The notes beneath the pieces are model-generated. The model did no database searches. It saw only the letters and a list, made by a program, of their open reading frames with translations, and was not told the origin of the DNA. 64,000 nucleotides of DNA. Origin: Vallitalea sp. Its GTDB lineage: Bacteria; Bacillota; Clostridia; Lachnospirales; Vallitaleaceae. Made by a program: the position numbers and the translations under genes. This document shows, piece by piece, positions 8,751-17,434 of the stretch; the first letter of the stretch is position 1, and each line of letters opens with the position of its first letter. The DNA lies in NCBI RefSeq assembly GCF_025211055.1, contig NZ_JAOARO010000086.1:1-64000 (forward strand). Direction: 5' to 3'.

Positions 8751-9509
8751 CTAAACAAACTGTTCTACAGAGAAAATATTCTTATCTCCTCTAAATCTAG
8801 AGACAGTGTACTCTACAGGTGTCTCAAATTTATTATAACCTTTTACATGAAATAATTGTATTGCAGTTGTCTTATTAATTTCAAGTAATTCACAATCTTC
8901 CTTAGTAGGAACAACAGCTTCCATTTCTTTAACTATTTTATAGACTTTAGTATTAATATTGCTAGATAGTATGCTATATAATGATTCTTCATTCATATTA
9001 TTATCGAGAATATGTTTACAAAATGAATAAGGTAAATAAGTTTGAGAAATTATTAGTGGTTCATTATTTACAAATCGGAGCCTCTTTAAATAGATAACGT
9101 CTGTATTCGGTGCGAGATTTAAAGCAGATGCAACTTCTGGGGTAGCGGAAACTACCTTAAAATCTAAAACCTTAGTACTAGGGGTATATCCATTTCGTAA
9201 CATTTCATTATCAAAGCCCTCTGCTTTCTGAGTAAAATCATGTTTGATTTTGGTTTGAGCAACAAAAGTACCTCTACCTTTTACACGATAAAACTTTCCT
9301 TCATTAACTAATTCAGTCAACGCTTGTCTGATGGTTGTTCTGCTTATACCATAAATATCACATAGCTCAAACTCAGTAGGTATCATATCACCTGGTTTTA
9401 AAACTTCATCCTTCATCATTTCAATCAAAATATTTTTGAATTGAAAATAAAGAGGAATAGGAGTTGACTTGTTAACGGTATACTTTTTAAAACTATCAAT
9501 ACTTGCCAT
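8751..9509 (-). CDS. GntR-family regulator, HutC/UTRA type
   Basis: A 252-residue repressor with an N-terminal GntR winged helix-turn-helix (about residues 15-85: IPLYFQFKNILIEMM, PTEFELCDIYGISRTTIRQAL, GKFYRVKGRGTFV). A C-terminal UTRA ligand-binding domain follows (NLAPNTDVIYLKRLRFVNNEPLIISQTYLP). UTRA regulators commonly sense sugar phosphates or amino-acid derivatives, for example NagR with glucosamine 6-phosphate. No sugar or amino-acid operon adjoins the gene, so the effector is unknown. No DasR/NagR-type operator (TGGTCTAGACCA) was seen upstream. The gene is monocistronic. Confidence 0.9.
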   Translation of the reverse strand: MASIDSFKKYTVNKSTPIPLYFQFKNILIEMMKDEVLKPGDMIPTEFELCDIYGISRTTIRQALTELVNEGKFYRVKGRGTFVAQTKIKHDFTQKAEGFDNEMLRNGYTPSTKVLDFKVVSATPEVASALNLAPNTDVIYLKRLRFVNNEPLIISQTYLPYSFCKHILDNNMNEESLYSILSSNINTKVYKIVKEMEAVVPTKEDCELLEINKTTAIQLFHVKGYNKFETPVEYTVSRFRGDKNIFSVEQFV

Positions 9510-10003
9510 AATTCATCACCCTACTTTATTATATTTTTAGTATAAGGTTTATCTGCTACAACACCTATTTTACAATAATTGGAGAAAAAAGCAAGGGCTA
9601 ATTTCATTAAATATTATAATAGTTAAAAATTGCTATATAAAAATGTTAGTATACTAGCGATTTTGCCCTAAAAATAAGCCAATCTTATTTTATAAAATAT
9701 ATTTTTAAATATTAAATGTGATTTTTACATAAAATGAAATTTCTTTTATACAAATTTGATATAGCATTTATATATTTATGTGCTTAATTTTAGAAACTTC
9801 CCTTGATAGGAGTACATAGAAATTGTACACAAAAAATTAATAATTGTAGTGTTGAGCTTTTATTACTTATGCTTTATACTAATAATATTAAGATTTTTAA
9901 TGTCATTTATGTATATAATATATCGGTATTATTTGGAAAAAACTTAATAGTTACCTTGATTTTGTGCTATACTGTTTTAATAAATTAGTAGAGAGGACTT
10001 AAA
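9510..10003. other. AT-rich intergenic region, no gene
   Basis: A 494-base gap between the divergent GntR and DUF5685 genes. A 61-codon frame at 9803-9988 has no ribosome binding site and a composition like non-coding DNA, so it was not accepted. A TATACT at 9968-9973, about 30 bases before the DUF5685 start, could be its -10, but the -35 is poor. No operator or strong hairpin was seen. Confidence 0.6.
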
Positions 10004-10855
10004 ATGTTTGGATATGTACAGATTGATAAACTTGAATTAAAAGTAAGAGAATATATGACATACAAAGGATATTATTGTGGATTGTGTATGGCGTTGAAAC
10101 ATAATTATGGAAATCTTAGCAGACTTACATTAAATTATGATATGACATACCTAGTTATCATTTTAACGTCTCTATATGAACCTATTAATAATTGCTCTAA
10201 TTGCAGATGTGTGGCTCATCCTCATAACAAACAGTTGATGATAGATAATGAGGTAAGTGAATATTGTGCAGCGTTAAATATTATGTTAGCATATAATAAT
10301 CTAAAAGATGACTGGAAAGATGAACGAAGTATAAAAAGTCTTCTTGCAATGATACTGTTTAATAGAGGGTATAGAAAAGCCAAGAAAAAATATCCTGAGA
10401 AAAATGAAGTAATAATTAAATTCATAAAAGAATTAGAAGAACTTGAAAAAGCTAATTGTAAGGATATTGAAAAGGTATCAAATGTTTTTGGACATCTAAT
10501 GGGACAATTAATGATTTATAAACAGGACCATTGGAAGCAATATTTAAATAATATTGGCTTATATTTGGGAAAATATATTTATATTTTAGATGCTTATGAT
10601 GATATAGAGAAAGATAAGAAAAATAAAAGTTATAATCCATTCTTATTATGTGAAGAAGAAAATTTAGAAGAGTATGCTAAGAACTTGTTAAACCTCAATT
10701 TATCTTTTTTGGATAGTGAACTGGATAAATTACCTTTGGTAAAAGAAAAACCTATTCTAGATAATATAATATACTCTGGAATTAAAAATAGAATGAGAAT
10801 TATTTTTGACAAAGATGATTGTAATAAATGCAACAGATTAGAAGAAACCAATTAA
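10004..10855 (+). CDS. DUF5685-like protein with cysteine pairs and an Asp-rich motif
   Basis: A 283-residue soluble, mainly helical protein resembling the DUF5685 family of Clostridia, whose function is unknown. Visible features are CGLC (residues 25-28), a CSNCRC cluster (64-69) and a C-terminal CNKC (273-276), which could bind metal. Residues 196-213 read DAYDDIEKDKKNKSYNPF. This resembles the second Asp-rich motif of squalene/phytoene synthases (RDxxEDxxxGRxYLP), so an isoprenoid-synthase-like helical fold is possible; that is inference only. It is first in a tight trio: the J-domain gene starts 23 bases after its stop and is coupled to a membrane protein gene. GAGAGGAC precedes the ATG. 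Confidence 0.8.
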   Translation: MFGYVQIDKLELKVREYMTYKGYYCGLCMALKHNYGNLSRLTLNYDMTYLVIILTSLYEPINNCSNCRCVAHPHNKQLMIDNEVSEYCAALNIMLAYNNLKDDWKDERSIKSLLAMILFNRGYRKAKKKYPEKNEVIIKFIKELEELEKANCKDIEKVSNVFGHLMGQLMIYKQDHWKQYLNNIGLYLGKYIYILDAYDDIEKDKKNKSYNPFLLCEEENLEEYAKNLLNLNLSFLDSELDKLPLVKEKPILDNIIYSGIKNRMRIIFDKDDCNKCNRLEETN

Positions 10856-10878
10856 ATTCTTACTAGGAGGAAAAGATA

Positions 10879-11484
10879 ATGAGAGACCCTTATGAAGTAT
10901 TAGGTATAGAAAGAGGAGCAAGTAAAGATGAGATAAAAAAGGCGTATAGGGAATTAGCAAAAAAATATCATCCAGATAGATATGCAGACAATCCATTAAA
11001 CGACCTTGCTGAAGAGAAATTCAGAGAAGTTCAAGAAGCGTATGAGTCACTAATGAACAATAATGACTATACAAGTTCAAGTTATAGCAGCAGTAATTCT
11101 AGTTCTGGGTATACATCATCAGAGTATATGAATGTAAGAAGTTATATTCAAGTTAGAAGATTCCAAGATGCAATGAATATGCTTAATGCTATGAGCGATA
11201 AAAATGCTGAATGGTATTATTTAATGAGCATCTGCCTTGTTGGTACAGGCTATACCAATCAAGGATTCGAATATGCTAGAACAGCTGTAAATATGGCTCC
11301 AAACAATATAGAGTATAGAAATCATCTAACAAGACTTCAAAATGTTCAGAATGGATATAATACTAGAGCATATCAATATAATAGAGGGAACAATAATTCA
11401 GATGCTTGTGGATGCTGTTCACAGCTCATATGTGCAGATTGTTTATGTGAATGTCTTGGAGGGGATTTAATTTCATGTTGTTAA
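10879..11484 (+). CDS. J-domain protein with C-terminal cysteine string
   Basis: A 201-residue protein with an N-terminal J domain (about residues 3-60) carrying the HPD triad at 31-33, which stimulates Hsp70/DnaK ATPase. It is not canonical DnaJ: there is no zinc-finger domain or substrate-binding beta domain. A Ser/Tyr-rich linker (65-82) and a TPR-like helical region (about 84-155) follow. The last 25 residues contain nine cysteines (177, 179, 180, 185, 188, 190, 192, 200, 201), ending [10 protein letters not shown]. Such a tail could bind metal, be lipid-modified, or anchor the protein. AGGAGGAAAAGATA precedes the ATG. The DNA of the tail contains the ribosome binding site of the next gene, which overlaps by 10 bases. 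Confidence 0.88.
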   Translation: MRDPYEVLGIERGASKDEIKKAYRELAKKYHPDRYADNPLNDLAEEKFREVQEAYESLMNNNDYTSSSYSSSNSSSGYTSSEYMNVRSYIQVRRFQDAMNMLNAMSDKNAEWYYLMSICLVGTGYTNQGFEYARTAVNMAPNNIEYRNHLTRLQNVQNGYNTRAYQYNRGNNNSDACGCCSQLICADCLCECLGGDLISCC

Positions 11485-12002
11485 AAACAAAGAGATTAGC
11501 ATACTTAGGAATATTATTGGCGATTAATCAGATTATATTATTGTCAAGTACAATATTTGTTAGTAATACAATAATTATTTTTGCACTAGCAGCTATTTTA
11601 ATAGGTGTAGTAATCATTGAATTCAATTTAGCAAGTGGTGTGAGCTTTTATATAGCATCAAGTATACTTGCACTTATATTAGTACCTGATAAGATACAAA
11701 TCATAACATATATTGCGTTTTTTGGGCTATATAGTATAGTCAAATACTTAATTGAAATATTAATAAATCGTAAAAACTTATCAGTAATAATAGAGGTCGT
11801 ATTGAAGATAGTATATTTCAATATGATATTGGTAATTTATTACTTTATTATAAAGCAGTTTGTATCAGTTTTACCCTTTAATGTAACATGGTGGGTCATT
11901 ATGGCAGGAGAAGTATTCTTTATTGCATATGATTACTTCTTAGGTTATTTTCTACATATATATGCAAGTAAAATAAAACCAAGATTAAAAAAATATCTTT
12001 GA
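11475..12002 (+). CDS. Unrecognised integral membrane protein coupled to the J-domain gene
   Basis: A 175-residue very hydrophobic protein with about five predicted membrane segments and a basic C terminus ([11 protein letters not shown]). The entry [16 protein letters not shown] resembles the start of ECF S components, but no family-specific motif was recognised. The start was set at ATG 11475 because GGAGGGG (11458-11464) is spaced ten bases from it; ATG 11451 has no such site. The gene overlaps the end of the J-domain gene by 10 bases, which implies translational coupling and a shared role. Confidence 0.75.
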   Translation: MLLKTKRLAYLGILLAINQIILLSSTIFVSNTIIIFALAAILIGVVIIEFNLASGVSFYIASSILALILVPDKIQIITYIAFFGLYSIVKYLIEILINRKNLSVIIEVVLKIVYFNMILVIYYFIIKQFVSVLPFNVTWWVIMAGEVFFIAYDYFLGYFLHIYASKIKPRLKKYL

Positions 12003-12108
12003 GAGAAATATTTCCACATAGTATGTAGAGAATAATACGATCTAGTCAGTTTTCTTGAATGTAAATATATATTTTAGGTGATAATATATATTACATTAAG
12101 TATATAAG

Positions 12109-12129
12109 TTGTATTAATTTTTAATACAA
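12109..12129. promoter_or_regulatory. Inverted repeat before phosphofructokinase, possible operator
   Basis: TTGTATTAA and TTAATACAA form a perfect 9-bp inverted repeat around TTT, ending 11 bases before the GGAG ribosome binding site of the pfk gene. It could be an operator or an mRNA hairpin near the start site. It is too AT-rich to be a terminator. Confidence 0.35.
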
Positions 12130-12152
12130 AATAAAATAACGGAGTGGTTTTG

Positions 12153-13226
12153 ATGAAACAAAGGATTGGAATTGTAACAAGTGGGGGAGACTGTCCAGGC
12201 TTGAATGCAGCAATTAGAGGTGTAGCAAGAGCTTCTTATGGTATGATCGATTGTGAGATAATTGGTATAAAAGATGGTTTCAAAGGCTTAATACATTGTA
12301 ATTATCAAGTGTTGACTCCAAGGGACTTCTCTGGAATACTTGTTAGAGGAGGAACAATACTTGGTACATCCAGAACTCCATTCAAGAAAATGAGAAAAAT
12401 TGAAGAAGATAATATTGATAAAGTAAAAAATATGGTAAATAATTATGAGAAAATGAAATTAGACTGCTTAGTGACGCTTGGAGGTAATGGAACACATAAA
12501 AACGCTAATCTCCTTAGGGAAGAAGGACTTAATGTGATAGCTCTTCCAAAGACTATTGATAACGATATATGGGGTACAGATATAACTTTTGGATTCCATA
12601 GTGCAGTAGATATCGCAACTGAAGTAATCGACCGTATTCATACAACAGCGGATTCTCATGATAGAGTCATGTTGGTTGAGTTAATGGGTCATAAGGCAGG
12701 TTGGTTGACATTACACGCAGGGGTTGCTGGTGGAGCAGATGTAATTTTGATTCCTGAAATTCCTTATGATATAAATAAAGTTATAGATTCCTTGGATAAA
12801 AGACATTCTTCAGGTAAAGACTTCTCTATATTAGCTGTATCAGAAGGAGCACTTTCAACCCAAGAATCCAATATGAAGAAAAAAGAGTTGAAAAAATCAA
12901 GAGAAAAAATGAAGTATCCATCAGTATCCTATAGATTAGCTAAACAGATTAATGAAGCCTTAGGTCTAGAAACAAGAGTAACTATACCAGGACATCAGCA
13001 AAGAGGAGGTTCACCTTCACCATATGATAGAATATTGGCAACAAAGCTTGGTGCATATGCAGCCGAGATGATAGCTAACAAAGACTATGGAAAAACAGTT
13101 TCAGTTGTCAATAATAAATTATGGGCAACACCTTTAAAAGAAATAGCAGGTAAGTTGAAACTAGTTGAGAAAGATAATCTGCTAATAAGTACTGGTAAAT
13201 TGGTTGGGGCGAGTTTTGGAGATTAA
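12153..13226 (+). CDS. pfkA: 6-phosphofructokinase, group III-like
   Basis: A 357-residue phosphofructokinase that phosphorylates fructose 6-phosphate in glycolysis. Motifs are TSGGDCPGLNAAIRG at the phosphoryl-donor site, GGNGT at 110-114 and PKTIDND at 132-138 (catalytic TIDND). The residue equivalent to E. coli Gly104 is glycine, favouring ATP, while Lys replaces Gly124, a mark of PPi-type and group III enzymes. The usual GGDG/GGDD aspartate is asparagine, which is uncommon. Start ATG 12153 was chosen over GTG 12144 because GGAG lies eight bases before it. A terminator follows the stop. Confidence 0.9.
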   Translation: MKQRIGIVTSGGDCPGLNAAIRGVARASYGMIDCEIIGIKDGFKGLIHCNYQVLTPRDFSGILVRGGTILGTSRTPFKKMRKIEEDNIDKVKNMVNNYEKMKLDCLVTLGGNGTHKNANLLREEGLNVIALPKTIDNDIWGTDITFGFHSAVDIATEVIDRIHTTADSHDRVMLVELMGHKAGWLTLHAGVAGGADVILIPEIPYDINKVIDSLDKRHSSGKDFSILAVSEGALSTQESNMKKKELKKSREKMKYPSVSYRLAKQINEALGLETRVTIPGHQQRGGSPSPYDRILATKLGAYAAEMIANKDYGKTVSVVNNKLWATPLKEIAGKLKLVEKDNLLISTGKLVGASFGD

Positions 13227-13227
13227 G

Positions 13228-13252
13228 GGAGTGAGTGAACTCTCTTTTTTTA
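13228..13252 (+). terminator. Terminator after phosphofructokinase
   Basis: GGGAGT pairs with ACTCTC around GAGTGA and is followed by seven T residues, directly after the pfk stop. Confidence 0.8.
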
Positions 13253-13357
13253 TAGAAAATAATAGAGCATAATTACTTTTCTTATATTCTACGGAAAGTT
13301 TTACGTGACGAAGTGATTAATATAAAGTAAAATAATGTTAGAAAGGGGAACGGGTAT

Positions 13358-14449
13358 ATGATAAAGTTTATTCATACAGGTGATGTACATATTGGTATGG
13401 AATTCAAAAGTGCTAGCTTCTCTAGTGAATTTGCTAAAAAGCGTAGAAACGAAATAAAAGAGACTTTTATGAATATAGTGTCAAGAGCAGGAGAAATGAA
13501 AGCGGATCTATTACTTATAAGTGGAGATTTATTCGAAGACGAATACATTACCATAGGAGAACTAAAAGAAATCAATAATAGCTTTAGTAAAATTAGTTCT
13601 ACAAAAGTAATAATGATTGCTGGTAATCACGACCCCATAATAAATAACAAGTCATATTATAACCTAATAGATTGGTCAAACAATGTTTATATAATGAATA
13701 CAAATACTGATAAAATTACATTTGAAGAATTAAATGTTGATATATACGGATTAAGTTGGAATAAGAAAGAGATAAAAGATAATCTGTTTAATGAATTAGA
13801 AGTTGAGAACAAAGACCGTGTTAATATATTATTAGCACATGGAGATATATATCAAAGATCCAATTATCTGCCTATAGACAAGGATAACCTAAAAAGTAAA
13901 AACTTTGACTATGTGGCTCTTGGACATATACATAAACACGATTTTATAGAATCTAATATAGCTTATTGTGGAAGTCCTGAACCTCTTGATTTTGGAGAAA
14001 CAGGAGTTCATGGAATTATAGAAGGTATCATTAGAAAAGATAGATTAGATGTTGACTTCCTGCCTTTTTCTAAAAGACAATTTATTGGAATAGAAGTTAT
14101 AGTAGAAGATTATATGACAATTGAGGATATAATAGATAATATCAAGCATATAGTTAGTGATTATGATTTCAAGAACCTATATAGATTCAATTTGAAGGGT
14201 ATAAGGGACAAGGATATATTGTTTGATAAACAGTATATAAAAGAAAGAGTAGAAGAATACGTAATATATGCTGAGATTATTGATAATACTACCCCAGATT
14301 ATGACCTTAATAAATTAAAACAAGAAAACGAAAATAATGTTATAGGTAAATACATTGAATATATGGAAAGACAGAATATCCAAGATGAAATATCAAAATT
14401 GGCTTTATATGAAGGTATTGAAGCGTTACTAAGTGAGAAGGTGAACTGA
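13358..14449 (+). CDS. yhaO: YhaO-like metallophosphoesterase (SbcD/Mre11 family)
   Basis: A 363-residue DNA-repair-type nuclease subunit. The calcineurin-like phosphoesterase motifs are complete: FIHTGDVHIG (D and H), LISGDLFED, IAGNHDP, LLAHGDIY and ALGHIHKHD, with the GSPEPLDFGE strand typical of SbcD/YhaO. In Mre11-type complexes this subunit pairs with a Rad50/SbcC-like ATPase, and the partner follows immediately. The C-terminal ~130 residues are helical and probably bind the ATPase coiled coil. AGAAAGGGG precedes the ATG. The pair resembles B. subtilis yhaO-yhaN more than sbcDC. Confidence 0.9.
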   Translation: MIKFIHTGDVHIGMEFKSASFSSEFAKKRRNEIKETFMNIVSRAGEMKADLLLISGDLFEDEYITIGELKEINNSFSKISSTKVIMIAGNHDPIINNKSYYNLIDWSNNVYIMNTNTDKITFEELNVDIYGLSWNKKEIKDNLFNELEVENKDRVNILLAHGDIYQRSNYLPIDKDNLKSKNFDYVALGHIHKHDFIESNIAYCGSPEPLDFGETGVHGIIEGIIRKDRLDVDFLPFSKRQFIGIEVIVEDYMTIEDIIDNIKHIVSDYDFKNLYRFNLKGIRDKDILFDKQYIKERVEEYVIYAEIIDNTTPDYDLNKLKQENENNVIGKYIEYMERQNIQDEISKLALYEGIEALLSEKVN

Positions 14450-14450
14450 T

Positions 14451-17177
14451 TTGTACATAAATAAAATGGATATAATAAGTTTTGGGAAATACCAAGATAA
14501 GGAGATTAAATTAACCAATGGTATAAATGTTATATATGGGGATAATGAAGCAGGAAAATCTACTATACATAAATTCATTGAAGGTATGTTATATGGTTTT
14601 TATAAGCCTTATAGAAAGAATAAGCAGTTCACACCTGATTATGATCGTTTCCTACCATGGAATAATAGTAATAAGTATAAAGGAATATTGGTCTATAAAC
14701 ATCAAGGCAAAGAATACCGTATTGAGAGAAACTTCATGAAACGTAACGATAAGGTGGAGATCTTTGATAATGGTACTGGAGAAAATATTACTGAAAGATT
14801 TGAGTATGATAGTGCTACCAAATTATATCAGCCAGCTTCTAGACACATAGGTATCAACAAATCAACCTTCAATAATACAATCAGTATCGGTCAGCTTAGT
14901 AGCAAAACTTCTGATGAACTGGTGAAAGAAGTAAAAGACAGCCTTATCAATCTAGGCGAAAGCAAGGACGAAGAAATATCAGTAAGGAATGTTATTGATA
15001 AATTAAAAAAGAAATTAGACGATATAGGTACCGCTGGTAGAAAAAAGACAACCCCTTATGGTAAACTCACCGAAGAAATAAAAAATCTGAAAAAAGAAAA
15101 GGTTGAAGCTGAAAAGATATGGCAGAAAGTTTTAGAAAGACAAGAAGAATTGAATAACATCAATAATAAATTAAAGGAAATGGAAAACAGAAAAAAGGAT
15201 AATGAAGAATTACTTGATTATCTTAGTAAAGAGGAAGTTAAAAAAGCCTATGAAGAAGGATTAAGGCTTAAAGAATATATAGATAATAAAACTTCTGAAT
15301 TAAAAGATATTGAACAGTTCAAAGATGCTGATATAGAACTTATAGATGATGCTATTAAGAAACTTAATAATCTAGAATTATGCAGAAGGCAGTATAATGA
15401 ATTAAAATCAGAGCTAACCCAGATAGAGAACTATCTAAAAAAACAATATGAGATATATAATCAAGTTAAGGTATTGGAAGATGAAGATATAAATGATATT
15501 GACAGTATAGCTTCCCAGTATAATATCTATAATGATATGGTAATAAGATCTAATGAATTAAAAGACTTAATAAAGGAACTTAAGACAAGTTTAAATTATG
15601 ATAATGATAACAATAGTGTTATTGAAGATGACTATGAGTATACTAGACTGGAAGAAGAAAGAAAAGAGATCAAATACAGCAAATCAGTAGAAACTGAATT
15701 AAAAGAACAAAAATATCAAGATATGCTAGCAAATCAAAAACATGGTAAATTAATATCTTCATTATCATTTCTGATTTTTGTTGGTCTTTTGGTAAGTGGT
15801 ATCATATCTTCTCAAATAATAGTTATAGCTGTATCGGTAGTGTTTGCTTGTGTAGCTATATACACTACAATTGGTTATAGAAAAAATAAGGGTAAATTAG
15901 ATATTCTGCTTAATGAAATCAATAGGGTCAAATCAGCAGAAGGAAAAAAACAAAATAAATTAGATGAAATTGTACAAAAGCAAAATGAAATATTGAAGAA
16001 ACATAGGTGTACAGAACTTATTGAGTTAAGGAAACTAAAAGATAAAGTAATTCATATGAATGTAATTCATGAAGATAATAAGAAAAGATACACAAAGGCT
16101 ATGTATGACCTAGAAAAATTAGAACTTGAAAAGAAGCAAAAAGAAGAAAGGTTAACATATTATGTAAACTTATTATTGGATTCTAAGAGCCTAGATATCA
16201 ATAATATTAACTTAGTTAAAGAAAAATATGAGATTTTTAAAGATACTAGGAAAAACATTAATCATAAAAATGAAGATAAAAAGAATAGATTAGCAAAATA
16301 TAATAGCATCAATGAGCAAATATCTAAGTTGAATAAAGAGATCAAAGAGATAGCTGATAGGTATAATGTTCAAGATGAAAAAGGATTTCAACAAGTAAAA
16401 GATAAGAAATATCTATATCATAACATGATAAGTAACATCAACAATAAAAAAGAATTGTTAAGCAGATTGCTTGGGGATAATACTTTAATAGAGTTGGAAC
16501 AAAAGTTGACAAAGTATAATCAGGTACAAATGACTACTGATAAATCTAAAGAAGAACTATTATTAGAGCAAGATAATATTGTAAATGATATTATACATAT
16601 TAGCAAAGATATAACTTCTTATGAGACTAAAATAGCTAATTTACAAAAAGATGTTAGACCTATAGTAGATATTGAAGAAGATATATCAAATAAATTGAAT
16701 ATAAAATCTGATTACGATAAGAAGATTAAGGCTCTCACAATGGCAAGAGATGCTATTGAAAATATTTCAAGAGATATACAGAATAACTTTGCACCAAAAC
16801 TCAACAAAAAAGTTTCTAATATAATTAGTAATATCACCAATAAAAAGTATACTGATATCAAGATAAATCCTAATATGGAGATTCTTACATATGAACCTGA
16901 AAATCATGAATTAATCTCTATAGATTCTTTAAGCAAAGGAACTATTGATCAGATGTATTTTGGATTGAGACTTGGACTTATTGATATTATAAAAGAGGAT
17001 AAGTCATTACCACTGATATTAGATGATTGCTTTGTCCAGTACGATAATGATAGATTAAAGATGGTTATGGAAACCCTTGAGAATCTAGATAGGCAGATAG
17101 TTCTATTATCATGTCATAGGAGAGAGGAAGAAATATTGAAGAGGCTTAATGTGGAGTTTAACTATATAGCTTTGTAA
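14451..17177 (+). CDS. yhaN: YhaN-like Rad50-type ATPase with internal membrane hairpin
   Basis: A 908-residue SMC/Rad50-like ATPase. The N-terminal ATPase half has ISFGKYQDKEI and Walker A GDNEAGKST (residues 30-38). Two long coiled-coil regions (about 190-430 and 480-790) follow, then the C-terminal signature SLSKGTIDQMYFGLRLGL and Walker B LPLILDDCF. Where Rad50/SbcC carry a CxxC zinc hook, residues about 434-478 form two adjacent hydrophobic helices, predicted to insert in the membrane, as reported for YhaN-type proteins. It starts at TTG one base after the yhaO stop, with AAGGTG upstream. It likely works with YhaO in nucleic acid processing at the membrane. Confidence 0.88.
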   Translation: MYINKMDIISFGKYQDKEIKLTNGINVIYGDNEAGKSTIHKFIEGMLYGFYKPYRKNKQFTPDYDRFLPWNNSNKYKGILVYKHQGKEYRIERNFMKRNDKVEIFDNGTGENITERFEYDSATKLYQPASRHIGINKSTFNNTISIGQLSSKTSDELVKEVKDSLINLGESKDEEISVRNVIDKLKKKLDDIGTAGRKKTTPYGKLTEEIKNLKKEKVEAEKIWQKVLERQEELNNINNKLKEMENRKKDNEELLDYLSKEEVKKAYEEGLRLKEYIDNKTSELKDIEQFKDADIELIDDAIKKLNNLELCRRQYNELKSELTQIENYLKKQYEIYNQVKVLEDEDINDIDSIASQYNIYNDMVIRSNELKDLIKELKTSLNYDNDNNSVIEDDYEYTRLEEERKEIKYSKSVETELKEQKYQDMLANQKHGKLISSLSFLIFVGLLVSGIISSQIIVIAVSVVFACVAIYTTIGYRKNKGKLDILLNEINRVKSAEGKKQNKLDEIVQKQNEILKKHRCTELIELRKLKDKVIHMNVIHEDNKKRYTKAMYDLEKLELEKKQKEERLTYYVNLLLDSKSLDINNINLVKEKYEIFKDTRKNINHKNEDKKNRLAKYNSINEQISKLNKEIKEIADRYNVQDEKGFQQVKDKKYLYHNMISNINNKKELLSRLLGDNTLIELEQKLTKYNQVQMTTDKSKEELLLEQDNIVNDIIHISKDITSYETKIANLQKDVRPIVDIEEDISNKLNIKSDYDKKIKALTMARDAIENISRDIQNNFAPKLNKKVSNIISNITNKKYTDIKINPNMEILTYEPENHELISIDSLSKGTIDQMYFGLRLGLIDIIKEDKSLPLILDDCFVQYDNDRLKMVMETLENLDRQIVLLSCHRREEEILKRLNVEFNYIAL

Positions 17178-17278
17178 GTTATGATTTATCCAAGAAAAAC
17201 TTCTAAATACAAAAAAATAATAGGTAACTAGATGCAATATATAATAGGAAACTATAGCAAAAAAATATTGAAATGTCC

Positions 17279-17307
17279 TTGAAATGTCAAGATAAATTAT
17301 ATATACT
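17279..17307 (+). promoter_or_regulatory. Promoter of the ATPase/TOPRIM-like module
   Basis: TTGAAA (17279-17284) and TATACT (17302-17307) are separated by 17 bases. The -35 overlaps the second of two tandem TTGAAATGTC decamers (17268-17277 and 17279-17288), a possible regulator site. This gives the module its own transcription, apart from yhaON. Confidence 0.55.
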
Positions 17308-17434
17308 TAAACCAATAAAAAATTTAAGCGCTAATTATAGGAATATTTTTTTAGAATTTGTTATAATTTTTAACAAAAAAGGATAAAATATTATGTAAGA
17401 TAAAAAATTTATATAATTAATTGGAGGTGTTTTA

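Noticed and set aside
9803-9988. 61-codon frame between the GntR and DUF5685 genes
   Set aside because: No ribosome binding site, composition like the AT-rich surroundings, and no similarity to a known protein type.
15750-15890. Zinc hook in the YhaN-like protein
   Set aside because: No CxxC motif at the coiled-coil apex; two hydrophobic helices occupy that place.
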